From Planctomycetota bacterium (GTDB lineage: Bacteria > Planctomycetota > JAPUJT01), in the NCBI GenBank assembly GCA_027296055.1, contig JAPUJT010000185.1, forward strand, positions 1 to 64,000: DNA of 64,000 bases, given 5' to 3'. Below the pieces are notes generated by a model. It did no database searches. It was not told where the DNA came from and was given only the letters and a program-made list of their open reading frames with translations. A program made the translations under genes and the position numbers. Positions 25,869 to 33,904 of the stretch are shown here, one piece after another; the stretch's first letter is position 1, and each line of letters begins with the position of its first letter.

Positions 25869-26102
25869 CTACAGACCGAGGAGTTCGTCCAGACGATCCT
25901 TCTTGAACCCCACGACTGCCTCGCCATCGATGACGATCACAGGCGTGGACATGATATTCATGTCCTCCAGCTCTTTGAGGAACGCTTCATTCTTGGTGAT
26001 GTCCCGATCCTCGAACTCCACCCCCTTCTCCGCAAGATACTCTTGCGTCTTGTTGCAGAACATTCACCCAGGCTGAGAATAGACAATTACTTTCTTGGCC
26101 AT
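25869..26102 (-). CDS. Selenocysteine-containing glutaredoxin-like protein (UxxC)
   Basis: A 77-residue glutaredoxin/NrdH-like protein if TGA at 26066-26064 is read as Sec. The N-terminus reads MAKKVIVYSQPG-U13-MF-C16-NKTQEYLAEKG. The usual active site is CxxC, so the first Cys is replaced by Sec. The cis-Pro motif STPVIVIDGE and GFKKDRLDELL follow, all typical of the fold. Support for starting before the TGA: AAAGGAGG (26117-26110) lies seven bases before the ATG. The ATG just after the TGA would lose beta1 and the first redox residue. A SECIS-like hairpin starts 16 nt after the TGA. Likely a cytoplasmic thiol/selenol reductase serving the adjacent metal-binding selenoprotein. Confidence 0.88.
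26031..26047 (-). promoter_or_regulatory. Predicted SECIS hairpin of the glutaredoxin gene
   Basis: On the mRNA: stem CGCAAG / CUUGCG (6 bp, perfect) with loop AGUAU. There are 22 nt between the UGA and the loop. A G among the first two loop bases and this distance match the known bacterial SECIS pattern (hairpin inside the coding region just after UGA, apical loop about 16-37 nt away). Confidence 0.7.
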
Positions 26103-26218
26103 CAGCTTGCCTCCTTTCGACCATGACTGACAGAGAACATGACCCCAGCGCCATCGACCCGATCGAGAGCCCGCCACCTACTGGCGAATGAGGATCTTCC
26201 GCGAATCTGAATGAGATC

Positions 26219-27421
26219 TCACTTGAGAGCCCCCCGCAGTAATTCGATCGTCTCGTCCGCGCTCTTGAATCCGAGCATGCGCCCCAGTTCGGTACCGTCG
26301 GGAGCCAGGAATCGGGCGTCCGGAATTCCCGAGACCTTGAAGTGCTTCGATATGTCCGGATGGACGTCGGTGTTCACCTTCAGAAAGATGAATCTCTCGA
26401 GCTCGGCGATCACGCGAGCGTCCTTGTAGGTCTCGTCGATCATTCGTTTGCAGGGAGCGCACCAATCGGCATGGAATTCCACCAGCAGGAGCTTCCCCTC
26501 CTTGCCCGCCTGATCCAAAGCCTTCTGTACGAGCTGCGGCATCGGGGATGGTGCTTTATCGCCAGCCCCTTTCTCGGGAACGGAGGACCTCGGATCCTCG
26601 GATAGAACCACGGTAGCTCCGAAGCCCCGGTCCTTGATTGCCTCGATCATCTCTGCCTCGGTCGGGCGATCCGCAGCGGCCTGCACCCTGAACAGGTCCC
26701 TCTCCAGATCCATCTCGACCGCCGCCACGCCTGGAAGCCCTTCCAGGGCCTCCTTCACCCCGAGGGGTCAGGCCATTCACGTCGCGCCGCTCTTGCTCTT
26801 CAGCATGCCCGTGACATGAAGAGCGACACGGCGCTCTGGCTTCTCCAGGATCTCGAACACCGAGATCGACATCTCGAGATTCTCGCCCGGGTCGGAGGGG
26901 GTGCGGCCGCGGATCCGCATCCAGGTCTTGCCATCTTTGATCTTCGTCATGACCTCCGCGTAGTTGCGGCCAGTCTCGTCCTTGTCGCCGGGGATCAGGA
27001 GAACGTCCTGGCCGGTGCTCTCGATGTGGAGTTTGGCCGACTTCTCCGGGCCCGGGCTATTCAATGGCGAGATGGCACCCGTCACCTCCAGCTCTATCCA
27101 CTCGGCTTTGAACCCGGCTTCCTTCACCGCCTGGAGCAGGTCCGGGAGGTCCAACCTCTTACCCTCCCGGAGCGTGATGAGGCCGACACCTTCGTTGATA
27201 TCAAATGCAAATTGCTGAACGCCAGACTGGCGTTCGAGGGCCCTCTTCAGGCCCCCCGCTCACATCGGTCAGGTTATCCCGCCGACCGCGAGGTGGACGA
27301 TGAGGTCGCGCCCTTCCGCCACTGCGGGTGCGCTCCCAGCCACCTCGCCGGTGGGCGGTCTGCTCTGCGGAACGGCGCAACCAAGAAAGATCACCGAGAG
27401 TGCGAGAGCGATTCTTTGCAT
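26219..27421 (-). CDS. Selenoprotein lipoprotein: HMA(UxxU) - middle domain - HMA(UxxU) - thioredoxin, four Sec codons
   Basis: One 400-residue protein when four in-frame TGA codons are read as Sec: 27271-27269 (U51), 27262-27260 (U54), 26779-26777 (U215) and 26770-26768 (U218). The signal peptide MQRIALALSVIFLGC15 is a clear lipoprotein signal, with GAGGAGG five bases before the ATG. HMA1 (about 39-107) reads GGIT-U-PM-U-AGGLKRAL. A middle beta domain (about 110-205) resembles an OB-fold. HMA2 (about 205-272) reads AT-U-MA-U-PLGVKEALEGLPGV, where MerP-type domains have TCxxCPxxVKxAL. The thioredoxin domain (about 285-400) keeps ordinary W-C321-A-P-C324. All parts share one frame. The stop is TGA at 26221-26219, where the thioredoxin fold ends. 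Likely a membrane-anchored, extracytoplasmic soft-metal trap with built-in reductase. It lies 32 bp after an outer-membrane protein gene. Confidence 0.88.
26733..26753 (-). promoter_or_regulatory. Predicted SECIS hairpin for Sec215/Sec218
   Basis: On the mRNA a 9-bp stem (GGAGGCCCU with AGGGCUUCC, one G-U pair) closes the loop GGA. The loop is 23 nt after the second UGA and 32 nt after the first, within the known bacterial range, and begins with GG. Confidence 0.68.
27217..27235 (-). promoter_or_regulatory. Predicted SECIS hairpin for Sec51/Sec54
   Basis: On the mRNA a perfect 7-bp stem GAACGCC / GGCGUUC closes the loop AGUCU, 31 nt after the second UGA and 40 nt after the first. The loop is nearly the same as AGUAU in the glutaredoxin hairpin. 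A second, GC-rich hairpin (27236-27256, loop UGAAGAG) lies 19 nt after the first UGA and may serve it. Confidence 0.65.
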
Positions 27422-27453
27422 CACTTCCTCCTCATACTCGAGTAGCTTCGCAT

Positions 27454-28452
27454 CTAGAATAACAACCTGGCGCCTACTGTGCCGCTTACGTCCTCCGAGA
27501 GTTGCAGGCCGTGGAGGTGTCGGAATACGGGAATCTGGATTCCCGCTTCAAATAGCAGGTTCTCCGTGACGATCGTCTGCACCCCAGGCGAGAGCCGGAT
27601 GATCAGACCACCCGATGCGTCCACGGGATCTCCGTTCACCTTGTCCCTCTCCGCGTATCGGCCGTTCAGCTCCAGGATGAGGTTCAGCGTGAACTGATCG
27701 TATCTCTCATACCGGATAGGATAGGCCCGGAACTGCATCCCGGCGTCGAACCGGATGACATTGCCGAATCGATAGTCGTTCGCCTCGGAGTTGGCCTTGT
27801 AGATGAGGTCGGTGTTCACGAGCCATCGTCCTCCATCCCAGAGCCGCGTACCGGCGAGGCCGAGAATCGCGTCCACGCCCCCGGACCCTGGCTGGAGTGG
27901 GGCGGGGAGGCGCATCCCATCGTCCCTCACATCATCCCGTCCCGTCGGGAGCTCGAGCCCAAAAATGGCGGCTAGCTCGGTCGTTCCTCCGAGCTCCGGT
28001 TTCTTGAAGAGGCGCCACTTCCCTGAAAGGGTCGCATCCCCCACCCCGTCCGAGTTGAGCGTGACGCGGCTCCCCCCGATGCCCGTCTTCAGGGACTTCA
28101 CGAGGTACGGAACGGTCAGGCCCACCGTGGCATCCTCCGTCGCCCCGTAGACGACGCGGACAGTCGTTCGATAGACCTTCAGATCCTGGTCGTCGGGATC
28201 GCTCTTGTGGACGTTCCCTTCGTAGGTGTTCGTGGCCCGGGTGTAGGTGAACCGGGGGATCACCCCCTGCCCGGTGAAGTTCCTCGTGCGGGCGGACTGG
28301 GTGAAGATCGTGTCGTCGTACTCGAGCCCGATAGCCAGCGACTCGGCCTCGTCCAAGGAAACACCCGGGCCTCGCGGCGAGGCGCTCGCGCAGGCAGAGG
28401 CAAAGACGATCAGCGAAAGCAGCCTGGATGACGAGACAGCCCATGTGGCCAT
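27454..28452 (-). CDS. Outer-membrane beta-barrel protein of the MetA-phenol-degradation/transporter type
   Basis: 332 residues. The signal peptide ends in SACASASP and may be lipoprotein-type. The body alternates amphipathic beta strands with turns. The segment DGVGDATLSGKWRLF followed by FGLELPTGRDD matches the PF13557-type outer-membrane transporter family, and the chain ends in aromatic LLF as barrels do. ATG at 28450-28452 with GGGAG eight bases upstream. It is the first gene of the operon with the Sec metal lipoprotein. It may provide an outer-membrane route or platform for the metal-handling proteins. The substrate is unknown. Confidence 0.72.
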   Translation of the reverse strand: MATWAVSSSRLLSLIVFASACASASPRGPGVSLDEAESLAIGLEYDDTIFTQSARTRNFTGQGVIPRFTYTRATNTYEGNVHKSDPDDQDLKVYRTTVRVVYGATEDATVGLTVPYLVKSLKTGIGGSRVTLNSDGVGDATLSGKWRLFKKPELGGTTELAAIFGLELPTGRDDVRDDGMRLPAPLQPGSGGVDAILGLAGTRLWDGGRWLVNTDLIYKANSEANDYRFGNVIRFDAGMQFRAYPIRYERYDQFTLNLILELNGRYAERDKVNGDPVDASGGLIIRLSPGVQTIVTENLLFEAGIQIPVFRHLHGLQLSEDVSGTVGARLLF

Positions 28453-28477
28453 AACGAATCTCCCTTCCACGCCCAGT

Positions 28478-28490
28478 CTACACACTGTAG
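28478..28490. promoter_or_regulatory. Inverted repeat upstream of the selenoprotein operon, possible operator
   Basis: CTACA-CAC-TGTAG, a 5-bp perfect dyad 26-38 bp before the first ATG of the operon. The half-sites resemble TACA/TGTA operators bound by BlaI/CopY-type repressors, though those usually have a two-base spacer. No regulator gene is in the window. Confidence 0.35.
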
Positions 28491-28640
28491 GTACTTTCAG
28501 GATCCACGGTTTCTTCGAGGTTCAGGTCTATTGCGCCCCCGTACCGAAAAAAATGCTAGACTGCCCGGCCGGCGATACTTCGCTCTCGGGGCGGGATCGT
28601 CGCCAAGATCCTGGGCCGGATTCGCTCCAGAGAGGTCGCC

Positions 28641-30221
28641 GTGGTTCGAAAGATCTTCTTCACGCTGGCCATCGTCCTGCCTCTGATCATCGTCCTCGCC
28701 TCCACCCGGTGGGTCCACGCCCTGTGGGCCTTCCTCATCGTCGGCCCGCTCATCATCCTTGGAATACACGATGTGCTTCAGCGCACACACTCCCTGCTCC
28801 GGATCTATCCGGTGCTCGGTCACGGGCGGTACCTCCTTGAGGAGTTCCGGCCGGAGATCCAGCAGTACTTCGTCGAGACGAATATCGACGGGACGCCGTT
28901 CTCCCGCGAGTACCGGTCGGTCATCTATCAGCGGGCCAAGGGGGCGCAGGACACGGTCCCGTTCGGGACCCAGCGCGACGTCAACCGTGTCGGATACGAA
29001 TGGATGACTCATTCCCTCTCTCCAAAGACGCCTCCCGAGAAGCCGCCTCGCGTCGAGGTCGGGGGACCCGGCTGCACGAAGCCTTATCTCGCCTCCTACC
29101 TGAACATCTCGGCGATGAGCTTCGGGTCCCTCGGAAGGAGTGCGGTCCTGGCCCTCAACGGTGGCGCCAAGGTCGGAGGCTTCGCCCACAACACGGGCGA
29201 AGGCGGCCTCAGTCCTCACCACCTCGCCCCTGGCGGCGATCTCATCTGGCAGGTTGGCACCGGCTACTTCGGCTGCCGCACGGGGGATGGGGGGTTCGAC
29301 CCGACCTTGTTCCAGGAAAACGCCCGCCACGACGCCGTCAAGATGATCGAGATCAAGCTTTCCCAGGGAGCGAAGCCGGGACACGGCGGCATCCTCCCCG
29401 CCGCGAAGCTCACCAGTGAGATCGCCGCGATTCGCGGGGTCCCGATGGGGCAAGACGTGATTTCGCCACCAGCCCACTCGGCCTTCTCCGGCCCGAAAGG
29501 ACTGCTCGAATTCGTCGAAAAGCTGCGGGACCTCTGCGGCGGAAAGCCCGTGGGTTTCAAGCTCTGCGTCGGTCACAGGAAGGAGTTTCTCGGCATCTGC
29601 AAGGCGATGGTCGAGACGGAGATCCTACCGGACTTCATCGCCGTGGATGGCGCGGAGGGCGGAACGGGCGCCGCCCCGATCGAGCTGTCGAACTCCGTGG
29701 GGATGCCTATGCGTGACGGGCTTCTCTTCGTGAACAGCGCTCTGAGGGGCATCGGCTTGAGAGGGAAGATTCGAGTGATCGCCGCGGGAAAGATCGTCTC
29801 GGGGTTTCACATGATCCGCGCCATAGCCCTCGGGGCGGACCTGTGCAGCTCGGCGCGGGGAATGATGTTCGCCCTCGGATGCATCCAGGCACGCAAGTGC
29901 AACACGAACAAGTGCCCCGTCGGTATCACGACGCAGGACCCGTCGCGAAACCGTGGGCTCGTCGTGCAGGACAAGGGGGAGCGAGTCGCCCGCTACCATC
30001 ACGACACGATCCGGAGCTTCCTCGAGCTCTGCGCTGCGATTGGTCTCGAACGCCCCGCAGAGATCACGCCGCACGACGTCCTTCGGCGGATCGACGCCAC
30101 GACAATCAAGAGGTTCGATGAACTCTACGAGTACCTGCCAGAGGGCTCCCTGATCGAGGGTGGATCACTGCCGGGGATCTGGGCGGACCAGTGGAGGCTC
30201 GCCAGCGCCGAACGGTTCTGA
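28641..30221 (+). CDS. FMN-binding glutamate synthase family protein, membrane-anchored
   Basis: 526 residues. Two hydrophobic segments at 5-45 are followed by a GltB-type barrel. The FMN/substrate region is present (GAEGGTGAAPIELS, 338-350; AAGKIVSG). The iron-sulphur cysteines are C414, C420 and C425 (CIQARKCNTNKC). This is the stand-alone archaeal-type GltB-like family, without amidotransferase or GltD domains. The start is GTG with AGAGAGG upstream. Glutamate synthesis is possible, but many members of this short membrane-linked subgroup have unknown acceptors. An aminotransferase follows 62 bp downstream. Confidence 0.88.
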   Translation: MVRKIFFTLAIVLPLIIVLASTRWVHALWAFLIVGPLIILGIHDVLQRTHSLLRIYPVLGHGRYLLEEFRPEIQQYFVETNIDGTPFSREYRSVIYQRAKGAQDTVPFGTQRDVNRVGYEWMTHSLSPKTPPEKPPRVEVGGPGCTKPYLASYLNISAMSFGSLGRSAVLALNGGAKVGGFAHNTGEGGLSPHHLAPGGDLIWQVGTGYFGCRTGDGGFDPTLFQENARHDAVKMIEIKLSQGAKPGHGGILPAAKLTSEIAAIRGVPMGQDVISPPAHSAFSGPKGLLEFVEKLRDLCGGKPVGFKLCVGHRKEFLGICKAMVETEILPDFIAVDGAEGGTGAAPIELSNSVGMPMRDGLLFVNSALRGIGLRGKIRVIAAGKIVSGFHMIRAIALGADLCSSARGMMFALGCIQARKCNTNKCPVGITTQDPSRNRGLVVQDKGERVARYHHDTIRSFLELCAAIGLERPAEITPHDVLRRIDATTIKRFDELYEYLPEGSLIEGGSLPGIWADQWRLASAERF

Positions 30222-30283
30222 TCCGGCGGGCTCGATCGCGAGGGGGAACGAGGCGTGGGTATCATCTCGAATGGGAGAGTTCG

Positions 30284-31618
30284 ATGAGGATCCTCCTGGA
30301 AGATCATCTCCGTGGAGTCGCATCGCCGGCGAACCTCCGGATCAACGATGAGATCAAAGCGTTCCGGGAGGCCTGCCGGAAGAACGGCTGCAAGAGGCCT
30401 TACCACAACTTCGCCTTCGGGCAATCCCCCTTTCCTCCCCCGCCCGCCGTCGTCCAGGCCCTCGCGGCGAATGCGTCGGAGCACGACTACCTCCCCACCG
30501 CGGGTCTGCCCCAGCTCCGGGAAGCCATCGCCCGGTATTACCGGCATCACTTCGACATCGATTGCGAGGCGGACCAGGTCGTGGTCAGTCCGGGAAGCAA
30601 GGAGATGATCGCGATGATCCTGGCGGTGCTCCAGGGAACGTTCGTGATCCCGACCCCCTCCTGGGTGAGCTACCTCCCACAGGCAAAGATCCTGAAGAAG
30701 GACGTGATCACGATCCAGGTCAAGAAGGAGAGCGGCTACCGGCTCACTCCGGACCTCCTGGCTCATACGATGAAGCACCTCCAGACGGACCAGAAGATCC
30801 TCATCCTCAACCACCCGAACAACCCGACCGGGGCGGTCTACTCGAGGGAGGAGCTCGAGGGCCTCGCCGAGGTTTGCCGCCGCCACGGGGTCATCGTCAT
30901 ATCTGATGAGATCTACGCCTTGACGAGCTTCGAGCCCGACCATTTCACGAGCCTGATGAAGATCTACCCGGAAGGGACGATTGTCACGGGCGGCCTCTCC
31001 AAGGATCGATCCTGCGGCGGATACCGCCTCGGGGTGGGGATCTTCCCGAAGGATCCGAAGGGACTGATCGAGGACGTGATCAAGATCGCCGGGTCCACGT
31101 ACTCCTGCGTGGCGGCGCCGATCCAGCACGCGGCCATCCAGGCCTACTCGATGGAAGATTCCGTCGAGGAATACGTACGGGACTGCTGGGAGCTGAACGC
31201 CATGGTGGGCAGAAAAGTCTCGCCACTCTTCGCGGAGATCCCCGGCGTGGAGGCGACCGATCCGCGGGGGGCTTTCTATCTCTACGTCGATTTCAACGAG
31301 CAGCGGGAGAAGTTCCTCGAGATCGGGCTGGAGACCTCAGCAGACTTCGCCAGGCACTTGATCCAGGTGGAGCACGTGGCCGTGCTCCCCGGCAGCGCCC
31401 TGCTCCTGCCGGAGGATGACTTCTCCGCCCGGTGCAGCTACGTGGACTACGATGGCGAGAAGGCCCTGGCTGCCTGGCTAACGAGCCGGCCGAAGACGCC
31501 CGAGGACGAGGAGGCCTTCCTGCGGGATCACTGCTCCCTGGTGGTGGATGGCGTCAGCTACTTGCGACGGTACCTCGATCAGGTCCGGCACGGGAAGATG
31601 CCCGTCCACGGCTCGTAG
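30284..31618 (+). CDS. PLP-dependent aminotransferase class I/II
   Basis: 444 residues of fold-type I aminotransferase: N-terminal FAFGQSPFPPP substrate loop, NHPNNPTGAVYS, SDEIYA cofactor Asp/Tyr, and GGLSKDRSCGGYRLG with the Schiff-base Lys. The C-terminal domain ends with an extra helical tail (TPEDEEAFLRDHC) unlike the minimal aspartate aminotransferase length. Start ATG at 30284 follows GGGAGAG. It is next to a glutamate synthase-like gene, so glutamate may be its amino donor. The exact substrate is unclear. Confidence 0.9.
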   Translation: MRILLEDHLRGVASPANLRINDEIKAFREACRKNGCKRPYHNFAFGQSPFPPPPAVVQALAANASEHDYLPTAGLPQLREAIARYYRHHFDIDCEADQVVVSPGSKEMIAMILAVLQGTFVIPTPSWVSYLPQAKILKKDVITIQVKKESGYRLTPDLLAHTMKHLQTDQKILILNHPNNPTGAVYSREELEGLAEVCRRHGVIVISDEIYALTSFEPDHFTSLMKIYPEGTIVTGGLSKDRSCGGYRLGVGIFPKDPKGLIEDVIKIAGSTYSCVAAPIQHAAIQAYSMEDSVEEYVRDCWELNAMVGRKVSPLFAEIPGVEATDPRGAFYLYVDFNEQREKFLEIGLETSADFARHLIQVEHVAVLPGSALLLPEDDFSARCSYVDYDGEKALAAWLTSRPKTPEDEEAFLRDHCSLVVDGVSYLRRYLDQVRHGKMPVHGS

Positions 31619-31676
31619 CGAGCGGGGTGTGGCAGTTTGAGGTGAGGATTCCTCCACACAGAAAGCTGAATCTCGA

Positions 31677-32414
31677 ATGACAACGGAAGAGGGTCATGAG
31701 ATAGCGCACCTCTCTACCCCCCAGATGGTAGAGGTGGACCGTGCGATGACGGATGGACTCCACATCAACCTCATCCAGATGATGGAGAACGCCGGACGAA
31801 ACCTGGCCCATCTTGCCCGGGTGCGCTTTCTCGATGGTGATCCCCGTGGAAAGCGGGTGGTCGTGCTCGCCGGCACCGGGGGAAACGGCGGCGGAGCGAT
31901 GGTCTCCGCAAGACGTCTCCACACCTGGGGCGCCAGAGTACAGGTCATCGTGACCAGGTCTCTCGAAGATGACGGATCGGTGCCCGCCCACCAGTACGAC
32001 ATCTTGCAGAGGATGGGGGTCTTCGTTGCCACGACCGGGACGCTCGGTGAAGTAGGGGAATCCGATCTCATCCTGGACGGAGTGATAGGGTATGGCCTGC
32101 GAGGCGCCCCGGAGGGGCCGGCCGCCGAGGAGATCCGCTGGGCCAACGGCCAGGAGGTGCCGATCCTCTCGCTCGACGTCCCTTCGGGCATCGACGCCTC
32201 GACCGGCGGCGCCTCGGATCCGTCGATCCGGGCGACGGCGACGATGACCCTGGCCCTTCCCAAGGAGGGTTTTTTCGACAAGGGCAACGAGAAGCACGTG
32301 GGTGAGCTGTACCTGGCAGACATCAGCGTTCCGCCGTCGCTCTATGCTGGGGCGGGAATTGGAGTCGAAGTGGGTCCAATATTTTCGCGAGAGGAGATCA
32401 TTCGCCTGCGGTGA
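31677..32414 (+). CDS. NAD(P)H-hydrate epimerase-like protein (YjeF N-domain)
   Basis: 245 residues matching the YjeF N-terminal Rossmann-like domain. The elements are STPQMVEVDRAM near the N-terminus, GTGGNGGGA nucleotide loop (GxGNNGGDG in typical members), ILDGVIGYGLRGAP and LDVPSGIDASTG with the catalytic Asp. It would repair R/S epimers of NAD(P)HX. The usual fused ADP/ATP-dependent dehydratase domain is absent. The altered loop (N to G, D to A) means activity should not be assumed. The Shine-Dalgarno sequence is weak. Confidence 0.8.
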   Translation: MTTEEGHEIAHLSTPQMVEVDRAMTDGLHINLIQMMENAGRNLAHLARVRFLDGDPRGKRVVVLAGTGGNGGGAMVSARRLHTWGARVQVIVTRSLEDDGSVPAHQYDILQRMGVFVATTGTLGEVGESDLILDGVIGYGLRGAPEGPAAEEIRWANGQEVPILSLDVPSGIDASTGGASDPSIRATATMTLALPKEGFFDKGNEKHVGELYLADISVPPSLYAGAGIGVEVGPIFSREEIIRLR

Positions 32415-32433
32415 TTCGAGGAGAGGAGAGACG

Positions 32434-33042
32434 GTGCGCTACAGCTTCCTGATCGACACGTATCGGACCGAAATCGAAAAGGTCCTGAGTCTCTGGTCCA
32501 TGTTCGACGACGACGACATCCATCGGCGGCCTCATCCGGCGGACAGGAGGGGACGAAACCTCCTGGAGCAGATGATCCACCAGTCGGTCAGTGAGAACAT
32601 GTGGTTCTCCAAGATGCTGGGGATCTCCGTCACGGACAACCCGCTCCCGAAGGAGGAGACGCGGCTGGCGTTCATGCGGACCTACGCCGAGAATGCGAAC
32701 AAGAGGCTCGCCGTCCTGGGGGAGAAGGACAATGCGTGGTGGGAGGAGGTCACGGAATTCTTCGATGTGAAGCGCAAGCGAGCCTGGGTGATGACCCGAA
32801 GGATTGCGCACACGGCGCACCACCGCGGACAGCAGGCGGCCATGGTGCGGATGCTCGACTACGAGCTCCACAGCACCTACGGCCCCACCGCGGATACCGG
32901 CGGGCTCATGCAGAACAAGGCGCCGGTGATCTACCCGTATGCCAGTATCGAGAATCTCCTGAGCGAGGAGGCGGGAGACCGGAGGAAGAAGCCACTCCCC
33001 GGTCCTGGCGACAAGCCCCCGACGGAGAGGCTGGAAGTCTGA
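32434..33042 (+). CDS. DinB-like four-helix metalloprotein
   Basis: 202 residues. The DinB/YfiT fold is shown by a His in LLEQMIHQSVSENMW and the distal pair in RIAHTAHHRGQQAAMVRML, which together form the usual three-His metal site. The start is GTG at 32434 with GAGGAGAGGAGAG upstream. An upstream in-frame ATG lies inside the preceding gene. Members include thiol-S-transferases and proteins of unknown role. No partner here points to a substrate. Confidence 0.82.
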   Translation: MRYSFLIDTYRTEIEKVLSLWSMFDDDDIHRRPHPADRRGRNLLEQMIHQSVSENMWFSKMLGISVTDNPLPKEETRLAFMRTYAENANKRLAVLGEKDNAWWEEVTEFFDVKRKRAWVMTRRIAHTAHHRGQQAAMVRMLDYELHSTYGPTADTGGLMQNKAPVIYPYASIENLLSEEAGDRRKKPLPGPGDKPPTERLEV

Positions 33043-33107
33043 AGCCATCGCCCCTTTGATCGTCACCCACATTACCTGGCAAATCTCGAACCAAAGGAGG
33101 GAGTTAA

Positions 33108-33785
33108 ATGAGCGGCGCCAATCGCTGGACCATCGTGGCGGCCCTGGCCGTCGGTGTGCTGATCGGATCGGCCTTCGTCGCGAGGCCCGTTGTCTCTCAG
33201 GAGTCGGAGGAAGGTAAGAAGGCGGCAGACGAGAACGACTTCCGGCACAAGAAGCCAACCGAGGAAGAAATGCAGGAGGGGATGAAGCGGTGGATGGAGA
33301 CCGTGGCGCCCAGCAAGCACCACCGCTTCCTCGAGAAGTTTCTTGGAGAGTGGGATACCGCGATGACCATGTGGATGGACCAGGATGCCCCGCCCATGCA
33401 GACGAAGGGGACAGCCACCTATCAATGGGCCGTCGAGGGGAAGTGGCTGATCGGCCGTGACGAGGGGATGATGATGGGGACGCCCTGGAAGGGGGACTAC
33501 TTTCTCGGCTACGACAACTTCAAGAAGAAGTTCGTCGGGGCGAGCATCAGTAGCATGAGCACAACGCTCCTCACCTACGAGGGAGGTCTGGACAAGACCG
33601 GTACCGAACTGATGTTGTGGGGGTCGGTGGACGAGCCGATAACCGGGGAGCACGACAAGCCGGTCCGCTATCACTGGAAGTTCGAAGGCAAGGATAAGAT
33701 CTCGATCGAGGTCCATGATCTGATGATTGGCGGGGACAACACGAAAGTCATTCAGGTCGACTACGAGAGGAAGAAGGCCAAGTAG
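33108..33785 (+). CDS. Secreted DUF1579 family protein
   Basis: 225 residues with a signal peptide (VAALAVGVLIGSAFVARPVVSQ). The mature protein has the DUF1579 beta-barrel pattern: HHRFLEKFLGEWDTAMTMW, YQWAVEGKWLIGRDEG, GYDNFKKKFVGASISS and a late VIQVDYERKK. AAAGGAGGGAG precedes the ATG. The family has no known activity. A GAGCGAG/CTCGCTC hairpin without a T-tract lies nine bases after the stop (33794-33810). Confidence 0.85.
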   Translation: MSGANRWTIVAALAVGVLIGSAFVARPVVSQESEEGKKAADENDFRHKKPTEEEMQEGMKRWMETVAPSKHHRFLEKFLGEWDTAMTMWMDQDAPPMQTKGTATYQWAVEGKWLIGRDEGMMMGTPWKGDYFLGYDNFKKKFVGASISSMSTTLLTYEGGLDKTGTELMLWGSVDEPITGEHDKPVRYHWKFEGKDKISIEVHDLMIGGDNTKVIQVDYERKKAK

Positions 33786-33904
33786 ATCCGGAGGAGCGAG
33801 ACGCTCGCTCGAGGGGCCACGAGGGCTGCCTTCCATCTGGAACTGATTCCGTTCGCCGACGTCGAGATCCGGCCAGAACCGCGTGCCATCATGAATGTTT
33901 CGGG

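Noticed and set aside
26219-27154. Reading 26777-27154 and 26219-26758 as two independent genes with TTG and GTG starts.
   Set aside because: Neither start has a good ribosome binding site. Both lie in the same frame as the ATG at 27421, and the split removes both metal ligands from each HMA domain. The Sec read-through model explains all parts.
26064-27271. TGA codons as sequencing errors or pseudogene decay.
   Set aside because: Seven TGAs in three genes all fall at conserved Cys positions, with no other lesions, good start signals and hairpins after each cluster. Random decay would not choose only these codons.
33794-33810. GAGCGAG/CTCGCTC hairpin after the DUF1579 gene as a terminator.
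   Set aside because: No T-tract follows and GC-rich hairpins of this size are frequent here. Noted in the gene entry only.
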